A stretch of DNA of 64,000 bases from Actinomycetota bacterium (GTDB lineage Bacteria; Actinomycetota; Actinomycetes; Mycobacteriales; Mycobacteriaceae): NCBI GenBank assembly GCA_018268465.1, contig JAFDWN010000018.1, forward strand, positions 1 to 64,000, given 5' to 3'. Numbering within the stretch: the stretch's first letter is position 1; each line of letters begins with the position of its first letter. The position numbers were made by a program, and so were the translations under genes. The notes beneath the pieces are model-generated. The model saw only the letters and a program-made list of their open reading frames with translations, searched no databases and had not been told where the DNA came from. This document shows positions 18,053 through 27,170 of this stretch, one piece after another.

Positions 18053-18114
18053 GGTTTGCTATGGGGGCTACCACTCACTGTAGGCTGGCGGGACGTCGAC
18101 GGGGGTGGGCAAGC

Positions 18115-19461
18115 ATGCGGCGCTTTGTGGTGCTATTCGCTGCGCTGTTCCTGGCGTTGCTGAGCGCTCCCCCGGCTGTCGCCGTCGAACCGCCGACGAT
18201 CGATCCCGCCGCGGTCCCCCCGGACGAGACCGGACCGGATCAAGCGACCGAGCAACGGCGGGTGTGTTCGGCGCCGACGGTGTTCCCGAACTCCAATTTC
18301 GTCGACCGGCCGTGGCCCAACGACTACCTGCGGCTGGCCGAGGCGCAGAAGTTCGCCAACGGCGCCGGTGTCACGGTGGCGGTCATCGACACGGGCGTCA
18401 ACGGTTCCTCGCGGGTGCCCGCCGAACCCGGCGGTGACTTCGTCGACCAGGCGGGCAACGGGATGTCCGACTGCGACTCACACGGCACGCTCACCGCGTC
18501 GATCATCGCGGGCCGCCCGGCACCGACGGACGGGTTCGTCGGCGTGGCCCCCGCGGCACGGATCCTGTCGCTGCGCCAGACCTCGGAGGCGTTCCAGCCG
18601 GTGGGAGCGCGCACCGACCCCAACGACCCCAACTCGACCCAGACCGCGGGTTCGTTGCGCAGCCTGGCCCGCGCGGTCGTACACGCCGCGAATCTCGGCG
18701 CGCAGGTGATCAACATCAGCGAGGCCGCCTGCTACCGCGTGACGCGGCCGATCGACGAGGCCAGCCTGGGCGCGGCCATCGACTACGCGGTCAACGTCAG
18801 GGGCGCGGTGGTCGTGGTCGCCGCGGGTAACACCGGGCAGGACTGCACGCAGAATCCGCCGCCCGATCCCGCCCTGCCCGCCGATCCGCGCGGGTGGAAG
18901 CAGGTCCAGACGATCGTCAGCCCGGCGTGGTACGCCCCGCTGGTCCTGACCGTCGGCGGTATCGGGCCGAACGGGCAGCCCAGCACCTTCTCGATGTCGG
19001 GCCCGTGGGTGGGCGCGGCGGCGCCGGCGGAGAACATCATCGCGCTGGGCTACGACGGCGCGCCGGTCAACGCACTGCAGGGTCAGGACGGTCCGATCCC
19101 GATCGGCGGCACCTCGTTCGCCGCTGCCTACGTGTCGGGGTTGGCCGCACTGCTCAGACAGCGTTTCCCCGATCTCACTCCGGCGCAGATCATCAACCGG
19201 ATCACCGCGACCGCGCGGCATCCCGGCGGGGGCGTCGACAACTACGTCGGCGCCGGGGTGATCGACCCGGTAGCCGCGCTCACCTGGGATGTGCCCCCGG
19301 GCCCGCAGACTGTGCCCTACCGGGTGAAGGAGATCCCCGCCCCGGTCCACATCCCGCCGCCGGACCGCGGCCCCATCACCTGGGTGGTCGCCACCGGGTC
19401 GGGGCTGGCGCTGGTCCTCGGGATCGGCGTGCTTGCGCGGCGCGCACTGAGGCGCCGATGA
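18115..19461 (+). CDS. mycP: Type VII secretion mycosin protease MycP (ESX-1 type)
   Basis: A 448-residue membrane-anchored subtilisin-like serine protease of the type VII system. It has an N-terminal signal peptide (about residues 1-24), the catalytic triad Asp92 (AVIDTGV), His123 (SHGTLTAS) and Ser334 (GGTSFAAAYVSG), and a single C-terminal membrane helix near residues 420-440. In ESX-1 this protease stabilises the secretion complex and cleaves EspB. The start at ATG 18115 is set by the signal peptide; upstream open sequence is not protein-like. Its stop overlaps eccE by 4 bp. ESX-1 identity is inferred from the adjoining eccE-espB-espL-espK set. Confidence 0.93.
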   Translation: MRRFVVLFAALFLALLSAPPAVAVEPPTIDPAAVPPDETGPDQATEQRRVCSAPTVFPNSNFVDRPWPNDYLRLAEAQKFANGAGVTVAVIDTGVNGSSRVPAEPGGDFVDQAGNGMSDCDSHGTLTASIIAGRPAPTDGFVGVAPAARILSLRQTSEAFQPVGARTDPNDPNSTQTAGSLRSLARAVVHAANLGAQVINISEAACYRVTRPIDEASLGAAIDYAVNVRGAVVVVAAGNTGQDCTQNPPPDPALPADPRGWKQVQTIVSPAWYAPLVLTVGGIGPNGQPSTFSMSGPWVGAAAPAENIIALGYDGAPVNALQGQDGPIPIGGTSFAAAYVSGLAALLRQRFPDLTPAQIINRITATARHPGGGVDNYVGAGVIDPVAALTWDVPPGPQTVPYRVKEIPAPVHIPPPDRGPITWVVATGSGLALVLGIGVLARRALRRR

Positions 19462-20855
19462 AGGCGCTGATCGGCCTGTTCGGGCTGCGGTTCACGACGG
19501 GCCACGCAATCTGGGCGGCGGTGCTGGTCCCGGCGTGCCTGGTGGTGTTCACGCGGCTTGACCTGACGTGGGTGGGTGCGACGCTCGGCGTGCTCGGAGC
19601 CCTGGCGGCGGTGGTCACGATTCGCGGCCGGAGGCTGACCGGCTGGGTCGCCGCGCTGTTCTCGTGGCGCCGCAGGCACCGCAGCAATCCCGATCTGCCG
19701 TCCGAAGCCGCGGTGGGCGCCACCGTCGTCCCGGCCGACCATGTCGCGGTGCGCTGGCAGGACGGCCATCTGGTGTCGGTGATCGAGTTGGTGCCGCGCC
19801 CGTTCACTCCCACCGTGATCGTCAACGGACAGGCGTTCACCGACGACGTCGTGGACACCCGCACGGTCGAGCGCCTGCTGGAGGCGCACTGCCCCGATGT
19901 GGAGGCCGACGTCGTATCGGCGGGCTACCGCGTCGGCAAGACGGCACCGGCCACGCTCGTGGCGCTCTACGAGCAGGTGGTCGGCCCCTACCCGGCGCCG
20001 GCCAGCCGGCGTACGTGGATTGTGCTGCGGGCCGATCCCGAACGCACACAGAAATCGGCCCAGCGTCGTGACGCCGGGGTCGCGGGTCTGGCGCGATACC
20101 TGGTCGCTTCGACGACGCGGATCGCCGATCACTTGTCCGGCGACGGCATCGACGCGCGGTGCTCGCGCAGCTTCGACGACGTCGACCGTGCCACAGAGAT
20201 CAGCTTCGAGCGCGAGACCTGGTCGGCGATCAAGGGCCGCAGCACCTTCACCACCGCGTACAGTGCGCCGGGCGGGCCGGACGTGTGGTGGTCGGCGCGG
20301 GCCGATCACACCATCACCCGCACGAGGATCAGCCCGGGGCGGGCGCCGTCGTCGACGGTGTTGCTGACCACGTTGGCCAATCCTGCTACCCCGCGCGGCT
20401 TTTCGTGCTTGTTCGGCGGACAGCGGGCCGCGTGGCAGGGCAGCAGCCCGGTGTCCGACAAGCACTACGAACTACCGATCGGCTCGGCGGGTGTGCTCGT
20501 CGGCGAGACCGCCGACCGCTATCCGGTCTACATGCCCTTCGACGACGTCGACGTCAGCATCAACCTCGGCGACGCGCGGTTGTTCACCCAGTTCGTGGTG
20601 CGGTCGGCGGCCGCCGGGGCCGCGGTGACGCTGGGATCGCAGTTCCGCGAATTCGCCGGGTTCGTCAACGGGCGGGTGGACAAGGTCGCCAAAGTCGCGT
20701 GGCCCAATGCCACGACCTACCTCACCCCGCATCCGGGGGTGGGACGGGTCGTGTTGCGGCACAACTTTATCGACACGCCTCGGCACCGGCAGCTGCCGAT
20801 CCGGCTAATCAACCCGCGCGAGGAGAACCGCTACCAGATGGCGTTGGAACAATGA
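19458..20855 (+). CDS. eccE: Type VII secretion component EccE (ESX-1 type)
   Basis: A 465-residue peripheral component of the ESX membrane complex. Two N-terminal hydrophobic helices (about residues 13-34 and 40-55) are followed by a soluble periplasm-associated domain, the family layout; length matches EccE1 of M. tuberculosis (462, from memory). The ATG overlaps the mycP stop, indicating a single operon. The frame extends upstream to 18894, but that is a shadow of mycP. Confidence 0.9.
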   Translation: MKALIGLFGLRFTTGHAIWAAVLVPACLVVFTRLDLTWVGATLGVLGALAAVVTIRGRRLTGWVAALFSWRRRHRSNPDLPSEAAVGATVVPADHVAVRWQDGHLVSVIELVPRPFTPTVIVNGQAFTDDVVDTRTVERLLEAHCPDVEADVVSAGYRVGKTAPATLVALYEQVVGPYPAPASRRTWIVLRADPERTQKSAQRRDAGVAGLARYLVASTTRIADHLSGDGIDARCSRSFDDVDRATEISFERETWSAIKGRSTFTTAYSAPGGPDVWWSARADHTITRTRISPGRAPSSTVLLTTLANPATPRGFSCLFGGQRAAWQGSSPVSDKHYELPIGSAGVLVGETADRYPVYMPFDDVDVSINLGDARLFTQFVVRSAAAGAAVTLGSQFREFAGFVNGRVDKVAKVAWPNATTYLTPHPGVGRVVLRHNFIDTPRHRQLPIRLINPREENRYQMALEQ

Positions 20856-20901
20856 CGTTGCCTGACGCGGTGTGCCGGGGTTTCCGGAGGGGGTGCAGTG
20901 G

Positions 20902-22497
20902 GTGAGTGAGTTACGTGTCGTCGTGGAGAACCTGCGGGGCAAGGCCGCCGCGATCCGGGCGCTGACGTTTCCCGACTTCTCCGGAGACGCCGTCAGCGCC
21001 CCGTCCGGATTGCCGTTCAGCGAGACCGCCGCCAAGAACATCGCGCAGAACCAGCGCGGCCTGGTGACACGCATGAAGGTGGCCGAGAACGAAAAGCAAC
21101 GTCTGGCAGAGACTCTCGAATCAACAGCCGATGCCTACGCCGCTGTCGACGACGAGTATCGACGGACGCTGGATGCCGGCGGCCGGGCCGATCCCGCACC
21201 CGTCGTCCCCAAACCGGCTTCCACCCCGCCGCTGCCGCCACCGCCTCCGATCTCGATGCCGGCGGCCGTGCAGGACGACGGGACGTTCCGCACACCACCC
21301 ACCACCGAGGCCGTGCTGGGGGACGGTGATCAGGCAGCGTCGCTGAGGTCGGCGGCGGCGGCGTGGACCGGTAAAGCGGCCGCACTCACACTTGGCGCCG
21401 AGGAGTTCGAGGCGATCCCGTCGGGATGGGAGGGCACCGCGGCCGCGGCGGCCGATGTTCGGTTCGGCGCATTCAGGGCCTGGCTCGACGACCTGGCGTC
21501 GACGTGGACCGCGCTGGCTCAGGCGGCAGCGGAGATTGCCCGTGCGCATATGTCGGCGCGGGCCGCCCACACACCGGTGGCCACCGACTACGAGTCGGCG
21601 GAGATCGCGCTTCGCATCGCGATGCAGAACGGCAGTGCGGGAACCGCGAGAATGGCGGCCGCTCAGATGCAGCTGCTGCAGCGGGAATCCGAGGAGATCC
21701 GCGAGGTGTACTCCCGTGATTCGTCGACGAATCCGGCGTTACCCGCCGAGGTCCCGCCCGCGGTGGGCGCGTCGATCCCGGTGTCGGCGTCCGATGGTCC
21801 GCTGAATCGGGCACGAGATGTCAACGCCAAGTACAAGATTCCCCGCGGCGGTGGTACGGGTACGGACGATTCCGGCGCCGGGGGCGGCCTCCCGCAGTCG
21901 GGAGGTGGTGGCGGTACTGCGCCGTTCACGCGCTTGCCCGCGCCGGCGCAGACCCCGGCGGCCGCGGCCGCCCAGCCCAGCGCGGGTACTGCTACGGGCG
22001 CTCCGCCGGGTGGAATGCCCTCGGGTGGTGCACCTTCCGGCGGTGGAGCCCCGTCTGGGGGCGGCATGCCGTCCGGCGGGCTTCCCGGTGCGGGCACGTC
22101 GACGGGCATGCCTAAGCTGTCCGGCGAACCGGACGTCAAGCCGGCCGCCGCTGGCGGTGGTGGCGGCGCCGGCGGTGGCACTGGAGGTGGTGGGGGCGCG
22201 ATACCCGCGTCTCCCTTGGCACCGGCCGTCGGCGCAGACTCGGTGGCGACGGGACAGAGCGCAGCCCGCGGCGGCGGGCCAGCGGTCGCGACTGCCGGTC
22301 CTGGGGGCGTCGCCGGCCCGATGGGCGGGATGCCGATGGTTGGCCACGGTGCAGGTCAGGGGCAGGGCAAGGAGAAGCGCCGGACGCCTGGGTTGTCCCC
22401 CGACGAGGATCTCTACACCGAGGACCGCGCCTGGACCGAAGCCGTTATCGGCAATCGGCGGCGGAAGGACGTGCAGGAAGGCAAGGAGTCCCGATGA
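20902..22497 (+). CDS. espB: ESX-1 secretion-associated protein EspB
   Basis: A 531-residue secreted ESX-1 substrate with a PE/PPE-like helical N-terminal half. The YxxxD export signal is at Tyr79-Asp83 (YAAVD) and the WxG turn at Trp176 (WEG), the same position as in M. tuberculosis EspB. Residues about 310-500 are low-complexity Gly/Pro/Ser repeats such as PSGGAPSGGG. The C-terminus (LYTEDRAWTEAVIGNRRR) is nearly identical to that of M. tuberculosis EspB. I choose GTG 20902, behind GGAGGGGG; the GTG at 20872 is possible. MycP cleavage of the C-terminal part is known for the family. It overlaps espL by 4 bp. Confidence 0.9.
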   Translation: MSELRVVVENLRGKAAAIRALTFPDFSGDAVSAPSGLPFSETAAKNIAQNQRGLVTRMKVAENEKQRLAETLESTADAYAAVDDEYRRTLDAGGRADPAPVVPKPASTPPLPPPPPISMPAAVQDDGTFRTPPTTEAVLGDGDQAASLRSAAAAWTGKAAALTLGAEEFEAIPSGWEGTAAAAADVRFGAFRAWLDDLASTWTALAQAAAEIARAHMSARAAHTPVATDYESAEIALRIAMQNGSAGTARMAAAQMQLLQRESEEIREVYSRDSSTNPALPAEVPPAVGASIPVSASDGPLNRARDVNAKYKIPRGGGTGTDDSGAGGGLPQSGGGGGTAPFTRLPAPAQTPAAAAAQPSAGTATGAPPGGMPSGGAPSGGGAPSGGGMPSGGLPGAGTSTGMPKLSGEPDVKPAAAGGGGGAGGGTGGGGGAIPASPLAPAVGADSVATGQSAARGGGPAVATAGPGGVAGPMGGMPMVGHGAGQGQGKEKRRTPGLSPDEDLYTEDRAWTEAVIGNRRRKDVQEGKESR

Positions 22498-22823
22498 GTG
22501 AGGACATGCATCCGCAGGTGGCGGCGGTGTTGCAGCAGGCGCAGCGCCTCCAGTCGATCATGGACGACCAACTGCACAAGATGAACAACGAAACATTCAG
22601 CGCCACTGATGAATCCGAGACCGTCGAGGTGACCCTCGACGGTCATCACCACCTGACGGGGGTGTTCATCGAGGATGGTCTGCTGCGGTTGGGCGCTCAC
22701 ACGGTGGAGCAGCGGCTCAACGAGGCGCTCCAGAATGCAACGCAGGCTGCGACCGAGTCGATCGAAGCCGACCGTGAGCGGATCGACGCACTGGTGGCCG
22801 AACTCACCGCGGATTGGTCCTGA
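22494..22823 (+). CDS. espL: EspL, YbaB/EbfC-like ESX-1 associated protein
   Basis: A 109-residue small acidic protein with a YbaB/EbfC-like fold pattern: an N-terminal helix (HPQVAAVLQQAQRLQSIMDDQL), a beta segment TVEVTLDGHHHLTGVFI and a C-terminal helix. EspL of M. tuberculosis (Rv3880c) sits at the same place after espB and is needed for stability and secretion of ESX-1 substrates. The 4-bp overlap with espB supports co-translation. Confidence 0.85.
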   Translation: MSEDMHPQVAAVLQQAQRLQSIMDDQLHKMNNETFSATDESETVEVTLDGHHHLTGVFIEDGLLRLGAHTVEQRLNEALQNATQAATESIEADRERIDALVAELTADWS

Positions 22824-22833
22824 TCCGGCAGTC

Positions 22834-23267
22834 ATGAACGCGACGATCTCGCAGGTGGCCGGCTCTCGTCCGGAGGGGCGGGAGGCCGCCGCCGGTCGGT
22901 TGCAGAAGTCGTTCGGCGCGTTGGGCATACAGATCACGGCCCAACAGCAGGTGCTGAGGCAACTGGCCGGCGGGTCGAGCCTCCGTTCCGCGGTGAACTC
23001 GCGATCGACTACACGCATGCGACGACGTTCGAGGCGTCCGAAGCCGACATCGCCGAGATGCTCGAGCAGTTGCGGTCCGACGGGTGGAGCGGCGACAGCG
23101 ATTTCGCCAGCCACGGCCGCGTGGTGCGGAACAACAACGTCGACGCCGAGTTGGTGCCCTACCACCCGAACGACAACGTCGGCGGGATCACGCTCTACGG
23201 GGAATGCCGGGATATGACTACGACGCAGAACACGATACCCGAGCCGGTTTCGCTGGGCGGTGCGTGA
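22834..23267 (+). pseudogene. Frameshifted hypothetical gene in the ESX-1 operon
   Basis: Starting at ATG 22834, one frame is strongly GC-ending up to about 22985 (MNATISQVAGSRP, GALGIQITAQQQVLRQLAGG). From about 22990 the coding pattern moves into another frame that runs to the stop at 23267 (PFRGELAIDYTHATTFEAS, DAELVPYHPNDNVGGITLYG). Joined by a single-base correction, the two would make a protein of about 144 residues, which I do not recognise. It starts 10 bp after espL, so it was an operon member. The cause may be a real inactivating indel, an assembly error, or, less likely, programmed frameshifting. Confidence 0.6.
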
Positions 23268-23429
23268 ATGTTGGTGATCACGGCGGGGTGTACGGCCCGA
23301 ATTGGCGCACGGGACGTGCGGCACACTGACCTAAGCTGGGATTACGTGCCCTCCGGTAGCATCCGGCGGGTGTGTTGGGCGTATTCGGAGGGGCTACGCG
23401 ATGCATCGGTGTAACGCGGACGGGTGGAG

Positions 23430-24635
23430 ATGAGTTTGCCGCCGCCCTCGGATCCTTATGGGCCGGGCCCGTCTGGTCCGCCGCCTTCGGGTCCGCAGCC
23501 CGGACACCCGTACGGTTCGTCGCCGCAGTGGGGACCATCCCCTCCGATGCCCGTTCCGGGGCAGCCCCCGCATGTGTCAGGCGGACCTCAGTGGGGTCAC
23601 CCCGCTCAGTCAGGCTGGCCACCGCCACCACCGCAGCGTCGTGGCAGTGGGATCAAATGGCTCCTGTTGGCGGTGGCGTTGTTGTTGGTCATCGCGATTT
23701 CGGTCGGCGCGACACTGCTTTTCACCCGTGATGGCGGGGGTGGCAACCCGCCGACCGCCAGCCCGCCGACATCGGGGCCGACCAGTGAGATCGCCAGCGC
23801 TGACGACACCGGGCCCGTGGCGATCATTACCGAAGATCCGACGTGCGATGCGTGGACGCCGATTGTAACGACACTGAGCCGAAACGAAGCGAACGGTTGG
23901 GATAAGCGCGATCCATCGATACCGCGATCGTCGTGGTCACCAGAGCAGCGCAGACAATACCGAGAAGTCGGTAAAGCAATGACAGAAGCAGCCAGCCAGA
24001 TTGAGCCTCTCATAACGGCGACTCCACATAGAGTAATGCGGGAACTTTATGGACAAACAATAGCGTACCTGCGCGCATACGCGAACAGCGTCGCGAGCTA
24101 CACGCCGATTGATGACAACCTCGCAGTATTCACTAATACTTCTGCTGCAGCAATCAACTCAATATGTAGCGCAAAGTCGTCTCGGGCGGCCGCGGCACGC
24201 GCACCGCTTATATCCGCAGCTGCTGAGCCAAAGCACGTTGCTACCATCGAAAATCCGACGGACCCGCAACGATTTCTGCCGTCTGGGAATCCCGCATGTG
24301 CGGGCTGGATCAGCGCTACCGATCGATTCAACTCAGAAACAGCAGACTGGCAGAAATTGGATCCCACCTCGCCTTCGAGCGATTGGACCGTCGAACAGCG
24401 CGATATAAACGAGGCCGCCGCGCCCATAATGCTTGCTTTCGCAGACCAAACTGAGCTACTGGGCAGAGAGAGCGGCAATCCAATTTGGGCAGACTTTGCC
24501 GATCTCTCTGCTCAGTATCGACGCGCGCTTGTTGCGTCACTCCCGAATTATGTACCGGCCGACAATCACCTGAACAATGCGGCGGCCCACCTGGTATTCG
24601 TTGTCAAGGCAGCTTGCCAGGCGTCCGGTAGCTAG
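23430..24635 (+). CDS. Proline-rich membrane protein with duplicated extracytoplasmic domain
   Basis: A 401-residue protein. Residues 1-70 are Pro/Gly-rich ([14 protein letters not shown]). A single membrane helix spans about 75-98. The outer part holds two related copies of about 115 residues (about 136-252 and 287-401), each with an N-terminal Cys near a Trp, a W-(S/T)-x-EQR motif, a Y-x-P-x-D-(D/N)-x-L motif and a closing C-x-A, so probably one disulfide per repeat. The family is unrecognised. From about residue 140 on, codons are noticeably AT-richer than in neighbours. It is encoded 2 bp before espK. GTG 23424 is an alternative start. The context suggests an ESX-1 accessory role. Confidence 0.75.
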   Translation: MSLPPPSDPYGPGPSGPPPSGPQPGHPYGSSPQWGPSPPMPVPGQPPHVSGGPQWGHPAQSGWPPPPPQRRGSGIKWLLLAVALLLVIAISVGATLLFTRDGGGGNPPTASPPTSGPTSEIASADDTGPVAIITEDPTCDAWTPIVTTLSRNEANGWDKRDPSIPRSSWSPEQRRQYREVGKAMTEAASQIEPLITATPHRVMRELYGQTIAYLRAYANSVASYTPIDDNLAVFTNTSAAAINSICSAKSSRAAAARAPLISAAAEPKHVATIENPTDPQRFLPSGNPACAGWISATDRFNSETADWQKLDPTSPSSDWTVEQRDINEAAAPIMLAFADQTELLGRESGNPIWADFADLSAQYRRALVASLPNYVPADNHLNNAAAHLVFVVKAACQASGS

Positions 24636-24637
24636 CT

Positions 24638-26896
24638 ATGGGTATCGACAGAGTGCCAGGCAAGTACGTTGCCGCAATGACGGAACCCGGGGCATGGCCA
24701 TCTACCAATGAAGACGAGCTAACCCGACGTGCGACAACCTACACTGAGATTCTTCAACACCTGGGCCCAATTCTCCTAGAGTGGCTCGCCGTACGCACAG
24801 AAATATTCGGCCCCGTGTGGTCGGGAAGCGGAGCATCCGCGGCCGAACATGCCGTCGGCGAGCGTATTGTGTCCATGGAGTTGATGTACGCAGAGATTGC
24901 CAAGGCAATATGCTGGTACACATCTGCAGCGAACATTGTTATTGCATCGAAGATGGCCATTAACGGCCGCCTTGTTCAGTACGATGCCAAGCTAGCGGCC
25001 TTAGAGGCTCAGAATCTTCGAGGCGAAGTTCGTGCGGCTGCGATCGAGGATCTAATCCGTCAGGCGTACCAACTAAACAAGAATGACATATCAGCAGCGA
25101 AGGACACGTTGCCATCATTCGATGAGTTCAAATACCCTGCGGACCTGCTCACGAATGTTCTCCGGGTGCCGGAGGGTGACACGCTCCAGACTTCTGGGCG
25201 TTCACGTCATGGCGGGCAACCAACTACAGATCGTCCGCTTCCATCTAGCGATTCATCGCGCCCACTAATGTTCAGGGCCACTGATGTCACGACACGAACA
25301 AGCCCAGCCGATGCGGAGACTCAATCGCTGGACTCCGCCGAGGCGACGCGACCAACCTCTGGCACAACCGAACGTGCACCTGCACCCGAGGCGCTTGATA
25401 AAGAATCGCTCAACACAGACATCAGCCGCCCAATTACGCCCACACAGGATGCTGCGCGTGCCTATCCGGCCGTTCCCGGTATTCCGAGCTCACAGACTGG
25501 CACTGTTCCGCCTACACCCGCTCCCGCCCCTTCGCCCGGCGTGCCGTCCGCCGGACTCCCCAGCACTCCACCCGCCGCGCCGGGCCGTTCCCCCAGCGTG
25601 CCGAGCAGTCCGCTGCTGAACTCCGGCGGCCCACCGTCACCGAGTATGCCGACGACGGCCAGTCCGTCAGCGATGCCCACTCAACCGCCGATGACCGATA
25701 TGCAGCGCGCTGTCAGCGAGGCCACCAAAACGATGGCGTCGCAACCGATCCAGCCACCGCCGTTGCCGCCTCAGACACCGCTGGGCTCCGCGGCGTCCGC
25801 GCCGCCCCCGCCTGCGTCCGCGGCGCCCAGCGCGCCAGCCACGTCGTCTGTTCATGCGCCCGCATCGCCGGGTCCTACCAGCGCAGTCGGCCCCAGCCCG
25901 GCACCGATCGCGCCACCCACTACCGCCAATCCGCCGCTGCCACCGCCCATGCCGTTAGGCCCACCGCCGACACCCCCACCCGCGGCTCCCGTCGCCCCAT
26001 CCGGGGCGGGATTGGCCGGCCCCGGTGCCATCCCAGCGTCGACGAGCGGCACGGTCACACCGGGACCGGCCCCGGTGCCGGTGTCGTCGGCCCGTTCCGA
26101 ACGAGACGCCATCGCCGCGGCGGCGACCGCCGGCGCGCTGCGCCGCCAGGGCAACGGGAACGATCCCCTCACGCTAGCCCGGCGCATCGCCGCCGCCCTG
26201 AATGCTGGAACCGCCGATTTCGGATTCTTCTGGGTGACCGGTCTGACCGCCGACGGCACCATCCTGGTGGCCAACAGCTACGGCATCGCCTATATCCCCG
26301 ACGGTGTCCTGCTGCCCGAGCAGGTACGCATGGTCAGTGCCGATGAGTCGATTCCCCTGGCGGACCGGGCCAGATGGGCCACCTACCCGATCCTTGCCGT
26401 ACAGGGGTGGGCGCAGCACCACGATGTTCAGTTGCGGGCCGTGATCGCCACCGAGGACCAGTTCGCCAATTTCGATCCCGGCGCCGCGAAGATCGTGCTG
26501 CAACCCGACGACATTCCTGCTGACGGAACCATGCAGGGCCGCACCAGATTAGACGTCATCGCGTCCGCAGCTGCGACCCAGCTGGCGGCGATCAGCGATG
26601 CGGGCTTGCAGGAACTGCTGCCGCCGGCTCCCACCGATGCGACTCCGCCCACGGACGAGACCTTCACGCTGTGGTTCGAAGTCGCCAAACCGTTGATGAG
26701 CACCAGCACCGAACGCGGTGTGGCACACCTTCAGGCGTTCATCATCTACGCCGGTCACGCACAGGAACTCACCCTGTACCACGCACACACAGCCACCGAT
26801 GCCGGCGTCCAGCGCGCAGCTATCGCCGACTGGGTGTACTGGCAACATCTCGCCGTCCTGGTGTCCGACGCCCTCGCCGCGCTGACATCACGTTGA
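24638..26896 (+). CDS. espK: ESX-1 secretion-associated protein EspK
   Basis: A 752-residue protein with three parts: an N-terminal helical WXG100/PPE-like domain (about 15-170, WSG at Trp61), a long Pro/Ala/Ser-rich region (about 260-500) and a conserved globular C-terminal domain (about 505-750; [52 protein letters not shown]). N- and C-terminal patterns match M. tuberculosis EspK (Rv3879c), a chaperone-like factor that escorts EspB. The N-terminal third has AT-richer codons than the C-terminal part. The start is supported by the family-like opening [19 protein letters not shown]. Confidence 0.87.
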   Translation: MGIDRVPGKYVAAMTEPGAWPSTNEDELTRRATTYTEILQHLGPILLEWLAVRTEIFGPVWSGSGASAAEHAVGERIVSMELMYAEIAKAICWYTSAANIVIASKMAINGRLVQYDAKLAALEAQNLRGEVRAAAIEDLIRQAYQLNKNDISAAKDTLPSFDEFKYPADLLTNVLRVPEGDTLQTSGRSRHGGQPTTDRPLPSSDSSRPLMFRATDVTTRTSPADAETQSLDSAEATRPTSGTTERAPAPEALDKESLNTDISRPITPTQDAARAYPAVPGIPSSQTGTVPPTPAPAPSPGVPSAGLPSTPPAAPGRSPSVPSSPLLNSGGPPSPSMPTTASPSAMPTQPPMTDMQRAVSEATKTMASQPIQPPPLPPQTPLGSAASAPPPPASAAPSAPATSSVHAPASPGPTSAVGPSPAPIAPPTTANPPLPPPMPLGPPPTPPPAAPVAPSGAGLAGPGAIPASTSGTVTPGPAPVPVSSARSERDAIAAAATAGALRRQGNGNDPLTLARRIAAALNAGTADFGFFWVTGLTADGTILVANSYGIAYIPDGVLLPEQVRMVSADESIPLADRARWATYPILAVQGWAQHHDVQLRAVIATEDQFANFDPGAAKIVLQPDDIPADGTMQGRTRLDVIASAAATQLAAISDAGLQELLPPAPTDATPPTDETFTLWFEVAKPLMSTSTERGVAHLQAFIIYAGHAQELTLYHAHTATDAGVQRAAIADWVYWQHLAVLVSDALAALTSR

Positions 26897-26968
26897 GGGA
26901 CAGATGTACCGATCATCGGATGATTTACGCATACAACGCTTTTCACACTGATCAGAGTTCTTCGGAGC

Positions 26969-27022
26969 TCAGGTCGTGATCCGCATCTCGGCCGCCGGGC
27001 GCGAACCGACCGTGATGACCAC
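26969..27022 (-). pseudogene. 3' remnant of a copy of the small secreted protein gene at 28310
   Basis: Bases 26967-27022 match 28308-28363 at 51 of 56 positions by my count. On the minus strand they encode VITVGSRPAAEMRITT-stop, against VITVSSHPGAEMRITT-stop in the intact gene. Only the last 16 codons survive; beyond 27022 the similarity ends. The remainder of the 26897-27170 interval has no supported gene. Confidence 0.7.
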
Positions 27023-27170
27023 GTAGGTCGTGGATCTTGGCGAGGTCGGGTGGTGGAGGTTCGGCGGCGGTGAGGGTTGGTTTCCGGCCTGGATGGCAGC
27101 GCTGCGGGTTGCGGCGGGCAACCTGGCGAATTTCGTTATCTACTAAACTGTTTGGATCTTTCGTGCCGGC

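Noticed and set aside
22000-22200. Repetitive stretch that might be a tandem-repeat locus or CRISPR
   Set aside because: It is the Gly/Pro/Ser low-complexity linker of EspB; units are short, irregular and in frame, with no spacers.
25500-26080. Proline-codon-rich repeats suggesting a PPE or collagen-like gene
   Set aside because: Explained as the Pro/Ala/Ser linker of EspK between its WXG-like and C-terminal domains.
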